A stretch of DNA of 64,000 nt from Caulobacter endophyticus (lineage in GTDB: Bacteria > Pseudomonadota > Alphaproteobacteria > Caulobacterales > Caulobacteraceae), in NCBI RefSeq assembly GCF_003116815.1, contig NZ_QDKQ01000064.1, positions 1-64,000 of the forward strand, read 5' to 3'. The notes beneath the pieces are model-generated. The model ran no database searches, had not been told where the DNA came from, and worked only from the letters and a program-made list of their open reading frames with translations. Positions 26,383 to 36,136 of the stretch are shown piece by piece; the stretch's first letter is position 1; every line of letters starts with the position of its first letter. Made by a program: the position numbers and the translations under genes.

Positions 26383-27138
26383 TTAGCCGACGTAATCAGG
26401 GTTGTCGGCCCGCAGGCCAAGGACGCCGTCGAGGCGACGCCTGTCTTCCTCGTCCAGCCGCCGCGCATAAAGCCGGACGCAGGCGGAAAGCTCTCCCCGG
26501 CTCACAGCCCCATGGGGCACGACGTGAAGGATAGGGGCGTCCTCCAGGCGCTCTATCCAATGCAGCGCCGGCTCGCCCCAGTCGGGAGACAGATCAACCC
26601 GGCGGCCCCCAGCGAAGGTGACGACATAGGCCAGCTTGAGCCGCTTCGAACGGCCGTGTTCCACGCAGTTCAAGGCCACGCCGGTCGCCGCGCTCCAGGG
26701 CGCCCGGGCGATGACCTCCCGGTTCTTCAGCCAAACGACCTCGTCGATAGTGGCGATACCGCGCCGATGGCCGGAAAATACCGCGACAGCCGCCGTGGCT
26801 CCGGCCAAGACCAGGACCAGCAGGGTCAGCACGCGGCCCCTCGCCTTCCGGCCCAGAGTCGGGTGGAGACGCCAGTTTCGGACGCCGAAAAGCCCAGGGA
26901 CAAAATAGAACGGCACCGCGCCGACCAACAGGGTCAGCCAAGGTGGGGGACCGTCCATGCGCCAGGCCGCGACGACGTTCCGCGTCTCGGCGGCCGCCAT
27001 CTCCAGACGCATGTCGTTTCGGGCGTCCACCCACAGCAAGGCGGCGATGAACAGGCCCGCCATGCCGACAGCCAGCGCCCAACCCAGCAGCTGCTCGGTC
27101 AGCGAGAACTCGCCGTCATAATCTTTGGCCCGGATCAT
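26383..27138 (-). CDS. Hypothetical membrane protein
   Basis: A protein of 251 residues with three predicted membrane helices (about 17-38, 66-83, 101-121) and a soluble C-terminal half of about 125 residues. No motif was recognised. Codon and base usage are less biased than in the neighbours, a mild sign of recent acquisition. It ends 10 bases before the glsA start and may be co-transcribed with it. Confidence 0.65.
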   Translation of the reverse strand: MIRAKDYDGEFSLTEQLLGWALAVGMAGLFIAALLWVDARNDMRLEMAAAETRNVVAAWRMDGPPPWLTLLVGAVPFYFVPGLFGVRNWRLHPTLGRKARGRVLTLLVLVLAGATAAVAVFSGHRRGIATIDEVVWLKNREVIARAPWSAATGVALNCVEHGRSKRLKLAYVVTFAGGRRVDLSPDWGEPALHWIERLEDAPILHVVPHGAVSRGELSACVRLYARRLDEEDRRRLDGVLGLRADNPDYVG

Positions 27139-27196
27139 CAGCCCTTGTCGCCCGACGAGGGTTGATGGAGGATTTCAATCCCTGGTCGCACCGTGG

Positions 27197-28357
27197 CTAG
27201 GCGAACGCCTCGAAATACCGCCGGATCAGCGCGGTGTAGGCGCCGGCCAGCTGGCGGACCTCTTCCACCGGCACGCGCTCGTCCACCTGGTGCATGGTCG
27301 AGCCGACGAGGCCGAACTCGACTACCGGGCAGAGGGCGCGGATGAAGCGGGCGTCGCTGGTGCCGCCGGTGGTCGACAGCTCGGGCACGCGGCCCGTGGC
27401 GTCGCCCACGGCGCCCACGATGACGTCGGTGAAGGCGCCCGGCTGCGTCAGGAAGGCCTCGCCGCTGATCTTGCACAGGGCCTCGACACGGCCCGAGAAG
27501 CCCTCGGCCGCCTCGCGGCACTCCTGCTCGATCCAGGCGGCCAGGTCCTTGCCCTTGTGGGCCGGGTTGAAGCGGATGTTGATGCGGGCCTTGGCCGAGG
27601 CGGGAATGACGTTGGTGGCGGGGTTGCCGACGTCGACCGTGGTGACCTCCAGGTTCGACGGCTGGAACCCGGTATAGCCCTCGTCCAGCACGCGGCCCTG
27701 CAGGCGCGAGAGGATGTCGACCATCACCGGGATCGGGTTGGCCGCCCGGTGCGGATAGGCCACGTGGCCCTGTTTGCCGTCGACGGCGATCCAGGCGTTG
27801 ATGCTGCCGCGCCGGCCGATCTTGACCATGTCGCCCAGCAGGTTGGCGCTGGTTGGCTCGCCGACGATGCAGTGGTCGATGATCTCGCCCTCGGCCGCCA
27901 GGGCCTCGACCACCTTGACCGTGCCGTCCTCGGCCACGCCCTCCTCGTCGCCGGTGATCAGGAAGCTGATCGAGCCGGGGACCTCCTCGGTATGGGCCAC
28001 GGCCGAGACGAAGGCGGCGATCGCCGACTTCATGTCGACCGCGCCGCGGCCGTATAGCACCCCGTCCTTGATCTCGGCCTCGAAGGGACCGGCGGTCCAG
28101 GCCGCGTCGTCGCCCACCGGCACCACGTCGGTATGGCCGGCGAAGCAGAGGTTGGGCTGGGCCGTCCCGCGCCTGGCGTAGAGGTTTTCGATCTCGCCGA
28201 ACTTCATGCGGCGGCAGTCAAACCCCAGGCCTTCCAGCTGGCGCTGCAGCACGTCCATCGCGCCCTCGTCGGCGGGCGTGACGGACGGGCGGCGGATCAG
28301 GGCCTGGGCGAGCTCGACGGGGTCGATGCTGACGGAAACGGGCGCGGGGCTGGTCAT
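27197..28357 (-). CDS. dapE: Succinyl-diaminopimelate desuccinylase
   Basis: Zinc peptidase-fold enzyme releasing succinate from N-succinyl-LL-diaminopimelate in lysine and cell-wall synthesis. It has 386 residues. Metal ligands lie in the [26 protein letters not shown] and GEPTSA motifs, and the C-terminal GGTSDARF block completes the dinuclear site. The frame is open 24 codons upstream, but the ATG at 28357 gives the usual N-terminus. It pairs functionally with dapD at 20532. Confidence 0.96.
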   Translation of the reverse strand: MTSPAPVSVSIDPVELAQALIRRPSVTPADEGAMDVLQRQLEGLGFDCRRMKFGEIENLYARRGTAQPNLCFAGHTDVVPVGDDAAWTAGPFEAEIKDGVLYGRGAVDMKSAIAAFVSAVAHTEEVPGSISFLITGDEEGVAEDGTVKVVEALAAEGEIIDHCIVGEPTSANLLGDMVKIGRRGSINAWIAVDGKQGHVAYPHRAANPIPVMVDILSRLQGRVLDEGYTGFQPSNLEVTTVDVGNPATNVIPASAKARINIRFNPAHKGKDLAAWIEQECREAAEGFSGRVEALCKISGEAFLTQPGAFTDVIVGAVGDATGRVPELSTTGGTSDARFIRALCPVVEFGLVGSTMHQVDERVPVEEVRQLAGAYTALIRRYFEAFA

Positions 28358-28437
28358 GCTGCAGGCTTTAGGCTTCCCATGGGCGGGACGCAAACCACGC
28401 ACGAATATCTCCCGCTGCGAACACCCCAAGGCCGACC

Positions 28438-28917
28438 ATGCCCAAGATCGACATCGACCAGGCCCCCACCCGTCACGGCACGGCCTATCCCTCGCCCTTC
28501 GACGAGCCGTGCCGGGCGCGCAAGCGCTGGAAGCTGGGCGACGCGGTCGGCCTGACCCAGTTCGGGGTCAACCTGATGCGGCTGGAGCCCGGAACCTGGT
28601 CCAGCCAGCGCCACTGGCACACGGCGGAAGACGAGTTCGTCTGGGTGGTCGAGGGCGAGGTGGTGCTGGTCGAGGATGAGGGCGAGACGATCCTTCGGGC
28701 CGGCGACTGCGCGGGCTTCAAGGCGGGTGTTCCCAACGGCCACCAGATCCAGAACCGCTCGAACGCGCCGGCCGTGCTGCTGGAGATGGGCTCGCGCCGG
28801 CCAGGCGAGGACGGCTGCGACTATCCGGACCTGGATCTCATCATCCGCCCGGGCGAGGAGACCTATCGGCATCGCGACGGGACGCCCTACGAGACCGAAA
28901 GCGGACGCAAGCGTTAG
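28438..28917 (+). CDS. Cupin-domain protein
   Basis: A soluble protein of 159 residues with one conserved cupin barrel. Cupin motif 1 appears as [17 protein letters not shown] and motif 2 around [10 protein letters not shown], giving His and Glu ligands for a metal. The C-terminus is [12 protein letters not shown] and a basic tail, as in alphaproteobacterial cupins of unknown substrate. It stands alone, divergent from dapE. Confidence 0.85.
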   Translation: MPKIDIDQAPTRHGTAYPSPFDEPCRARKRWKLGDAVGLTQFGVNLMRLEPGTWSSQRHWHTAEDEFVWVVEGEVVLVEDEGETILRAGDCAGFKAGVPNGHQIQNRSNAPAVLLEMGSRRPGEDGCDYPDLDLIIRPGEETYRHRDGTPYETESGRKR

Positions 28918-28925
28918 CGGCGCTG

Positions 28926-29080
28926 GATCAATTCCCTTCTCCCATCGGGAGAAGGAGGGGCCCGCGCCGTCAGCCGTGGGAGGATGAGGGGATAAGGCGG
29001 TCGAGGGTGAAACCCCTCACCCTCCCATCGCTTCGCGACGGGCCCCTCCCTCTCCCTATGGGAGAGGTGGACTTGTGCAT
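28926..29080. repeat. Palindromic intergenic repeat, family B copy 1
   Basis: Two hairpins bound the element: CCTTCTCCC/GGGAGAAGG at 28935-28955 and CCTCTCCC/GGGAGAGG at 29049-29067, each with a three-base loop. GGAGGGGCCCG and CGGGCCCCTCC sit as inverted inner parts, and a short GGTGAAACC lies between. It fills most of the space between the cupin gene and the small gene at 29207. Confidence 0.7.
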
Positions 29081-29206
29081 GGGCCCGCCGACGCGAGAAG
29101 GACGGAATACCGTCGTTCTTGGCCACACTTGCAAGCTCCGCAGGCGGAACCATATGTCGAGCGCGGGCGCTGAATTTACAGACCCGAAACGGACCTGAAA
29201 CACGCC

Positions 29207-29344
29207 ATGGCGGCCAAGGCCCTCATCGCTCTCGCCATCGTCGCGGCCATCGCCGTCGGACTGCTGCTGCCGATCCCCGGCCGCAACCACAAGGCCGAGG
29301 CGACCCAGTCGCAGATCGAGACCATCGACATCAAGGGCGGCTGA
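29207..29344 (+). CDS. Small membrane protein, 45 residues
   Basis: A short reading frame (45 codons) with a hydrophobic N-terminal helix (residues 5-21, AKALIALAIVAAIAVGLLL) and a polar tail. It could be an inner-membrane-anchored or secreted small protein. A near-consensus SigT promoter (GGAAC at 29146, 17 bases, CGCT) lies about 36-60 bases upstream. The codon usage has the high third-position G+C of real genes here. No family is known. Confidence 0.5.
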   Translation: MAAKALIALAIVAAIAVGLLLPIPGRNHKAEATQSQIETIDIKGG

Positions 29345-29348
29345 ATTG

Positions 29349-29738
29349 CTAGCTGATGAAACTTGCTAGCTCGTCGCCGTCGTAAGCGATGAACACCCAG
29401 CCATGATCTTGCTCGTGGAAATCTTCAAAGCGGATTTCCCCAACACAGTACGCATCGCTCTCCGCGCGCACTCGCTCGCCGACATGCGGGCCAGCTTCCA
29501 ACAGCTTGCAGAAAATATGAACTTCCACTGCGGTTAGCTTTTCACCCTTGGGGGTGGTCGCTTCCGTGTGGGTGATTTCACCATCGTATTCTCTAGACCA
29601 GCCGGTCTGACTGACGCGGATCGGTCCAAGAAACTTGCACGCACGAACGATGTTCATGACTTTCTCCATTTGCAGGCCTGCGGCGTCATCCGACGGCGCT
29701 ATGGAGTTGATCATGCTCTCGCTTAGGGTGAGTCGCAA
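29349..29738 (-). CDS. Low-G+C orphan protein
   Basis: A hypothetical soluble acidic protein of 129 residues. Later Met codons (for example MINSIAPSD at residue 9) are alternative starts. The gene is clearly poorer in G+C, with ordinary codons such as AGC, TTG, AAA and GCT, than everything around it. This points to horizontal transfer. No motif was recognised; the C-terminus (GWVFIAYDGDELASFIS) is hydrophobic/acidic. Confidence 0.6.
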   Translation of the reverse strand: MRLTLSESMINSIAPSDDAAGLQMEKVMNIVRACKFLGPIRVSQTGWSREYDGEITHTEATTPKGEKLTAVEVHIFCKLLEAGPHVGERVRAESDAYCVGEIRFEDFHEQDHGWVFIAYDGDELASFIS

Positions 29739-29741
29739 GCT

Positions 29742-30209
29742 CTAAGGCCGCCCCTGCTTGGCCAGATCCTCGGTCCGCGCGGCGCATCCCTTTAACGTCG
29801 CCCCATCCAGCCAGACCTCGGCCGCATGGCTGAACACCCGGTCGGACATGCCGTCCGAGCAAGGCTGCGGTGTCAGGCGGAAGACCAGCCGATGCCCCTC
29901 CGCGCCGGCCTCGCCCGGCTGCTCGGCGTCCCAGACGCCCTGCTCGCCGTCGATCCGGACGCCGGGATTGGGCAGGCTGACGGCCCCGCCCTCCATGCGG
30001 TCCAGCGTCAGGACGGTCTCACGTACCCGGCCTGCCCAGAACGGCTCGGTGCCCGCCAGGTCGAAGTCGCCGGCATAGTCGGGACCGGGCGCCACGCCGG
30101 CCGGCGCGTCGGCCGGCGCGGACGCCGCCCCCTCGGCCGCGCCCAGCGGACCGTCGCCGCATCCGGCCAGCAGCAGGCAGACGGCGAAGACGGCGGTGGA
30201 TCGGATCAT
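29742..30209 (-). CDS. Putative lipoprotein, COG3650-like
   Basis: A protein of 155 residues. The lipobox LLLAGC places the lipidated Cys near residue 17, followed by an Ala/Pro linker. The C-terminal part matches the pattern of small periplasmic proteins of the COG3650 type: GTEPFWAGRV, CSDGMSDR and ATLKGCA, with two cysteines likely to form a disulfide. The function is unknown. The ATG at 30209 starts the signal peptide. It ends 3 bases before the low-G+C orphan start and diverges from the methyltransferase. Confidence 0.72.
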   Translation of the reverse strand: MIRSTAVFAVCLLLAGCGDGPLGAAEGAASAPADAPAGVAPGPDYAGDFDLAGTEPFWAGRVRETVLTLDRMEGGAVSLPNPGVRIDGEQGVWDAEQPGEAGAEGHRLVFRLTPQPCSDGMSDRVFSHAAEVWLDGATLKGCAARTEDLAKQGRP

Positions 30210-30256
30210 GCGGGCGCTATCCTCGAAGCGGCGGCTCAAGCTAGAATCCGGCCACG

Positions 30257-31384
30257 ATGAATCACAACGCCCGCCCCGTCTTCTATGAATTCTTCGCCGG
30301 CGGCGGCATGGCCCGCATCGGCCTCGGCGAAGGCTGGAATTGCGCCTTCGCCAACGATTTCGACCCGGTGAAGGCGCAGACCTATCGCGCCAACTTCGAA
30401 GGCGCCGACGATCACTTCCACACCGGCGACGTCTTCAAGCTGGAGGCGTCCGACCTGCCAGGCCAGGCGGATCTCGCCTGGGCGTCCAGCCCCTGCCAGG
30501 ACTTCAGCCTGGCCGGCGCGCGGGCGGGCCTGCACGGCGGGCGCTCCTCGGCCTTCTTCGGCTTCTGGCGGCTGATCGAGGCGCTGGAGGACGAGGGCCG
30601 CGCCCCGACCACCATCGTCATCGAAAACGTCGTCGGGCTTCTGACCTCGCACCGGGGCGAGGACTTCACGGCCCTGTGCCAGGCGCTGGCCGACCAGGGC
30701 TACCGCTTCGGCGCGCTGGAGATCGACGCCTCCAGCTTCACCCCCCAGTCGCGGCCGCGCGTCTTCGTCGTCGCCACCCGCGCCGACGCCAGTGATCTGA
30801 CCGGCCAGGGGCCGTTCCACAGCCGCGCCGTGCGCGAGGCCGCCGCCCGCCTGCCCCAGGCGCTGAAGGACAAGTGGCTGTGGTGGGCTCTGCCCGCCCC
30901 GCCGGCCCGCAACACCGATCTCTCCACCGTGCTGGAGCCTGACGACGCCGTCGAATGGCGCAGCGACGAAGCCACCGCCGCGCTGCTGGAACTGATGGCT
31001 CCGGCTCACCGCGCCTCGGTGGACGCCCGGATCGCCAGCGGCGAGCGCGCCGTCGGCGGCGTATTCCGGCGCATGCGCGGCGGCGAACAGCGCGCCGAGG
31101 TGCGCTTCGACGGCCTGGCCGGCTGCCTGCGCACGCCGCGCGGCGGCTCCTCGCGCCAGACGCTTCTCGTCATCGACAAGGGCGCCGTGCGCTCGCGCCT
31201 GGTCACCCCCCGCGAAGGCGCCCGGCTGATGGGCCTGCCCGACAGCTACGAGCTGCCCAGGAGCGCCACGGCCGGCCTGCACGTGATCGGCGACGGCGTG
31301 GCCGCCCCGGCCGTGCGCTGGCTGGCGGAGCACCTTTTGACTCCGCTCGCTGCCAGGAAAACTGCAGCCCTGGCGGCCGAATAG
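30257..31384 (+). CDS. DNA (cytosine-5)-methyltransferase
   Basis: A C5-cytosine methyltransferase of 375 residues. SAM-binding motif I is FFAGGGM near the N-terminus; the catalytic Cys80 is in SSPCQDFS (motif IV); motif VI is ENVVG; motif VIII is QSRPRVF; after a compact target-recognition region come motif IX (LRTPRGGSSRQ) and motif X (VIGDGVAAPAV). No restriction endonuclease is adjacent, so it looks like an orphan methylase. A Vsr repair endonuclease lies 2.3 kb downstream on the same strand, suggesting T:G mismatches arising from its 5-methylcytosines are repaired. The recognition sequence is unknown. Confidence 0.93.
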   Translation: MNHNARPVFYEFFAGGGMARIGLGEGWNCAFANDFDPVKAQTYRANFEGADDHFHTGDVFKLEASDLPGQADLAWASSPCQDFSLAGARAGLHGGRSSAFFGFWRLIEALEDEGRAPTTIVIENVVGLLTSHRGEDFTALCQALADQGYRFGALEIDASSFTPQSRPRVFVVATRADASDLTGQGPFHSRAVREAAARLPQALKDKWLWWALPAPPARNTDLSTVLEPDDAVEWRSDEATAALLELMAPAHRASVDARIASGERAVGGVFRRMRGGEQRAEVRFDGLAGCLRTPRGGSSRQTLLVIDKGAVRSRLVTPREGARLMGLPDSYELPRSATAGLHVIGDGVAAPAVRWLAEHLLTPLAARKTAALAAE

Positions 31385-31462
31385 GTCGCTGACAGGCCAA
31401 TCCCCACGGCCTAAGGTGGAGATCACCCAAGGGTCGAAATTCAAACGCTCCGAGAGATCACC

Positions 31463-32449
<987 letters not shown>

Positions 32450-32468
32450 GGCGTTCTGAGCGCGTGGT

Positions 32469-32497
32469 CCTCGTCCTTAGCTTGTCGAAGGACGAGG
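32469..32497. repeat. Palindromic repeat, family C copy 1
   Basis: CCTCGTCCTT and AAGGACGAGG flank the 9-base loop AGCTTGTCG, 19 bases after cysK. This resembles the common alphaproteobacterial extragenic palindrome of the GTCCTTCGACAAGC type and may double as a terminator. Confidence 0.75.
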
Positions 32498-32528
32498 GTT
32501 TCGCCACCGCGTTTCAGGCCCTCATTCC

Positions 32529-33731
32529 ATGACCAAACTCAAGGTCGGCATCGTCGGCTGCGGGGTAGGCGGCATGGCCTCCGCCCTCGCGCTCGCCCGC
32601 CAGGGCCATGCCGTGATGCTGCTGGAAGCCTTCGAGCAGCCGCGGCCTGTCGGCTCGGGCCTGCTGCTTCAGCCCACGGGCCTGGCGGCCCTGCGCGCGC
32701 TTGGGCTGGAAGACGCCGTGCGGACCGCCGGCGCCCCGGTGCAGGAACTGATCGGCCACGACAGCCTTGGCCGCCGGGTGATGGCCCTGGACTACGGCGA
32801 CTGGCGGCGCGGCGCCCACGGCGTCGGCATCCATCGCGCCGCCCTGTTCGACGCCCTGCATGCGCCCCTGGCCCCCGCGGGGGTCGAGATCGTCACCGGC
32901 GCCCGGATCGTCCGCCTGGAGAACACCGCTCGCCCGGTGCTGCACGACGACGCCGGCCGCGCCTTCGGTCCCTTCGACATCGTGCTGGCGGCGGACGGCT
33001 CGGCCTCGGCCCTGCGTCCGCTACTCAGGCCCAGGGCCCGCGCCCCGGTCTATCCGTGGGGCGCGGTGTGGACCAACATCAGCGACCCCGACGGCCGCTT
33101 CGCCGGCGCCCTGCGGCAGGTCTATCACCGGGCCGAGGTAATGTGCGGCGCCCTGCCGGTGGGCCTGGGGCCGGACGGCGAGGAAAACTGCACGGCGGTG
33201 TTCTGGTCGGTCCCCGTGGCCGGCATGGACGAGTTCCTGGCCGGAGATTTCTCCACCTGGCGCGACCAGCGCCTGGCCCCTTTGTGGCCTGGCCTGGCCG
33301 AAGCCTTCGCCGGCCACGCCGACTGGAGCGGCTTCTCGCGGGCCATCTATCGCGACGTTTACGTCGGTCGCTGGGACGTGGGCGCCTGCGCGCTGATCGG
33401 CGACGCCGCCCATGGCACGAGCCCCCAGCTGGGCCAGGGCGCCAACCTGGCCCTCGTCGACGCCGTCGAGCTGGCCGACCGGCTGCAGACCGTTCCCTCG
33501 CCCGCCGCCCTGAAGGGCTGGCAGGCCGGCCGCCGACGTCATACCGGCCTCTACCAGCTGGCCTCCAGGGCCCTGACCCCGCTCTTCCAGTCGCGCGGCC
33601 GGTTCTGGCCGGCGGTGCGCACCTTCGCCTTCACCCCGACCTCGCGCCTGCCGGGCTTCAGGCAAATCGGCGCGAGGCTGCTGACCGGCACGCTGCGCCT
33701 GGGCCGCTTCCCGCGCGTTACGCGTCCATGA
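32529..33731 (+). CDS. FAD-dependent monooxygenase
   Basis: A flavoprotein hydroxylase-type enzyme of 400 residues. The Rossmann motif GCGVGGMASALALARQ starts near residue 10, the DG motif is ADGSASAL near 155, and the FAD ribityl motif GDAAHGTSPQLGQGAN lies near 293. The substrate cannot be told from sequence; aromatic or polyketide-like compounds are usual for this fold. Its TGA overlaps the Vsr ATG (ATGA). Confidence 0.88.
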   Translation: MTKLKVGIVGCGVGGMASALALARQGHAVMLLEAFEQPRPVGSGLLLQPTGLAALRALGLEDAVRTAGAPVQELIGHDSLGRRVMALDYGDWRRGAHGVGIHRAALFDALHAPLAPAGVEIVTGARIVRLENTARPVLHDDAGRAFGPFDIVLAADGSASALRPLLRPRARAPVYPWGAVWTNISDPDGRFAGALRQVYHRAEVMCGALPVGLGPDGEENCTAVFWSVPVAGMDEFLAGDFSTWRDQRLAPLWPGLAEAFAGHADWSGFSRAIYRDVYVGRWDVGACALIGDAAHGTSPQLGQGANLALVDAVELADRLQTVPSPAALKGWQAGRRRHTGLYQLASRALTPLFQSRGRFWPAVRTFAFTPTSRLPGFRQIGARLLTGTLRLGRFPRVTRP

Positions 33732-34186
33732 CCCCGCCGACCACCGACGTCTTCGACCCGGCCAAGCGCTCGGCCGTCATGGCCAGGGTCAGGAGCAAGG
33801 ACACCACGCCCGAGAAGGCCCTGCGGCGCCTGCTGACCAGCCTGGGCGCCCGCTATCGCCTGCATCGAAAGGACCTGCCCGGCTCGCCCGACGTGGTGAT
33901 GCCGGGGCGCAGGCTGGCCTTCTTCGTCCACGGCTGCTTCTGGCACGGCCACGACTGCAAGCGCGGCGCCCGCGTGCCCCAGGCCAACCGCGACTACTGG
34001 CTGGCCAAGGTGGCCAGGAACAAGGCCCGCGACGCCCGCAACGAGGCCGCGCTCATCGACGCCGGCTGGCGTGTCGAGACGATCTGGGAATGCCAGATGA
34101 AGGACGAGGCCGCGCTGGTGGAACGGCTGAAGCTTACCCTCTCCCGTGGGAGAGTTTTGATCAAGGGTAGGAGATGTATTGCCTAA
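33728..34186 (+). CDS. vsr: Very short patch repair endonuclease (Vsr)
   Basis: Nicks DNA 5' of a T in T:G mismatches created by deamination of 5-methylcytosine. The protein is 152 residues. It has the family start (RSAVMARVRSKDTTPEKALR), the catalytic Asp and metal site in the SPDVVMPGRRLAFFVHGCFWHGHDC region, and the C-terminal block GWRVETIWEC. It overlaps the FAD monooxygenase by four bases and the opposite-strand kinase by four at its end. The last 15 or so residues are encoded by a family B-like palindrome, an unusual C-terminal extension. Its partner methyltransferase is at 30257, separated by cysK and the monooxygenase. Confidence 0.93.
   Translation: MTPPTTDVFDPAKRSAVMARVRSKDTTPEKALRRLLTSLGARYRLHRKDLPGSPDVVMPGRRLAFFVHGCFWHGHDCKRGARVPQANRDYWLAKVARNKARDARNEAALIDAGWRVETIWECQMKDEAALVERLKLTLSRGRVLIKGRRCIA
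34139..34154. repeat. Family B-like palindrome inside the vsr 3' end
   Basis: CTCTCCC-GT-GGGAGAG followed by a short T-run (TTTT). It codes for part of the Vsr tail and may serve as a terminator for the gene that contains it. Confidence 0.5.
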
Positions 34187-35943
34187 GCCGCCGCCGTTCG
34201 CGACGGGGCGGCCGACAGCACCTCGACCAGGGCCCCGTGCAGCTGGGCCGGGTCGATGGGCTTGGCGACGTGGGCGTCCATGCCGGCGGCGCGGCAGGCG
34301 TCCCAGTCCTTGGCGGTCGAGGAGGCGGTGACCGCGATCACCGGAACCTCGCGGTTGGGGCCCGGCTCGCCGCGCAGGATGCGGGTGGTCTCGCGTCCGC
34401 CGAGGCCGGGCATATAGACGTCCATCAGCACCACGTCGAAGGCGCTCGCGCCCAGCAGCTCCAGGGCCCGCTCGCCGGACTCGGCCAGGACGGGGGTGAC
34501 GCCGAAGGTCTGCAGGACGAGCTCGACGGCCCGGCGGTTGACCACGTGGTCGTCGACCACCAGCACCCGGGTCCCGGCGATCGATGCGGCGTCGGCGCTG
34601 GCGGGCGGGGCCTGCGCCTCGTCCAGACGCACGGTCAGGCGTAGGGTCGCGCCCTTGCCCAGGCCGTCGCTGGCCACGGTGATGTCGCCGCCCATCAGGC
34701 GGGCCAGTTCACGGCTGATCACCAGGCCCAGGCCCGAGCCGCCATGCCGGCGCACGACCTCGGCGGTCAGCTGGTCGAAGGGCGTGAACAGGCGCGGCAG
34801 GGCCTCGGGCTCGATGCCCCGGCCGGTGTCGACGATGGCGATCTCCAGCGTCCAGCCCTCGCCCTGGCGATGGGCGGCCAGGAACACCGCCACCTCGCCC
34901 AGCTCGGTGAACTTGATGGCGTTGGACAAAAGGTTGTTGAGCACCTGGCGCAGGCGAAGGCTGTCGCCGGCCACCCAGCGCGGCAGGCCCGCCGCCCCCT
35001 CGATGCGCAGCCGCAGGCCCTTCTTCTGCACCTCGGGCCGCCACAGACGCAGGGTGTCGGCCAGGGCCTGGCGCAGGTCGTAGGGCGCGCGCTCCACGGC
35101 CATGCGGCCAGCTTCCAGCCGCGAGAAATCCAGAAGGTCGTTCAGCAGGGTGCGCATCATGCCGCCGGCGTCGGCGATCAGCTGGGCGTGGACCTTCGCG
35201 CTGGCCTCGGGAACCTCGCTGTGCAGGCGGGCCGCGCCGGCCAGGATGGCGCTGATCGGGGTGCGCAGCTCGTGGCTGATCATGGCCACGAAGGCGCTTT
35301 TGGCGGCGACGGCCTCCTCGGCCTCGTGGCGGCGGCGCTCGGCCTCGGCCTTGGCGGCCTCCTCGGCCCTCAGCGCGGCCTCCAGGGTGCGGGCGGCCAC
35401 CGCCACCGAAACGATCAGCAGCAGCACCCCGAACCACAGGGCGTTGGCCAGGGGCGCGCCGGGATTGGCGGCCCGGCCGATGAACGGCGCGATCAGCAGG
35501 TAGACGACGTGCGGCGCCGCGGCCGCCAGGGTCGCCGACCTGAGGCTGACATTGACGACGATGACGTTGAGCAGGGCGCCCGCCAGCAGCATGCCGCCCA
35601 GGGTGGGGGCGAAGCGCTCGGATGAGGCGAACAGCGGCAGGGCGAGAGCCCCGAAGATGATCGAGGTGACCGCCGGCATGATCGCCAGCGCCCAATGCCG
35701 CCAGCCGGTCAGGAAGCGCTCGGGCGCGGCCTTCAGCCGCCGGAACAGCCACAGCTCGAACAGCTGGGCCAGGGTGTAGACCGCCGCCCAGGCCCAGACC
35801 CAGTCCATGCCGATGAAGACGTAGAGGATGACGGCGATCGAGATGGTGGCGACCAGGCGCAGATAGACGTTGCCCCGCCGCGCCGCGGCGGCGTGCACGA
35901 TCGCCGCTTGCCGATCCTTGACGTTGATGGACCTGGCGCTCAT
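34183..35943 (-). CDS. Hybrid sensor histidine kinase with C-terminal receiver
   Basis: A 586-residue inner-membrane protein. About five to six membrane helices (residues 28-185) are followed by a coiled stretch, HisKA with H224 (MISHELRTPISA), HATPase_c (NLLSNAIKF, DTGRG, GSGLGL) and a receiver with acceptor D508. No periplasmic sensor domain is seen, so the membrane region itself or a partner must sense the signal. A separate Hpt protein would be needed to pass phosphate on. The frame is open 28 codons upstream; the ATG at 35943 is preferred. Target unknown. Confidence 0.9.
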   Translation of the reverse strand: MSARSINVKDRQAAIVHAAAARRGNVYLRLVATISIAVILYVFIGMDWVWAWAAVYTLAQLFELWLFRRLKAAPERFLTGWRHWALAIMPAVTSIIFGALALPLFASSERFAPTLGGMLLAGALLNVIVVNVSLRSATLAAAAPHVVYLLIAPFIGRAANPGAPLANALWFGVLLLIVSVAVAARTLEAALRAEEAAKAEAERRRHEAEEAVAAKSAFVAMISHELRTPISAILAGAARLHSEVPEASAKVHAQLIADAGGMMRTLLNDLLDFSRLEAGRMAVERAPYDLRQALADTLRLWRPEVQKKGLRLRIEGAAGLPRWVAGDSLRLRQVLNNLLSNAIKFTELGEVAVFLAAHRQGEGWTLEIAIVDTGRGIEPEALPRLFTPFDQLTAEVVRRHGGSGLGLVISRELARLMGGDITVASDGLGKGATLRLTVRLDEAQAPPASADAASIAGTRVLVVDDHVVNRRAVELVLQTFGVTPVLAESGERALELLGASAFDVVLMDVYMPGLGGRETTRILRGEPGPNREVPVIAVTASSTAKDWDACRAAGMDAHVAKPIDPAQLHGALVEVLSAAPSRTAAA

Positions 35944-35973
35944 GGCGCTGCCCCCGCTGGCCCGAACTCGAAA

Positions 35974-36056
35974 AAGTCCCGCCCCACCATGGGCGACAGA
36001 CGCTAAGAGGGCGTGAAAGAACGCCATTCTCTCAATGGCACGCCGTGGCGGGACTT
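35974..36056. repeat. Nested inverted repeat in kinase leader
   Basis: AAGTCCCGCC at 35974-35983 is complementary to GGCGGGACTT at 36047-36056. Between them GCCAT/ATGGC form a smaller stem at 36023-36039. The structure lies just upstream of the kinase start and could be a structured leader or an intergenic palindrome. Confidence 0.4.
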
Positions 36057-36136
36057 GGCGAGGGCGGTAAGGGGCTGCCGGGCGATTCGCCGCACCCCGC
36101 CCGCGAAACAGGCGATTCCGGCCAGCTCGGAAGGGA

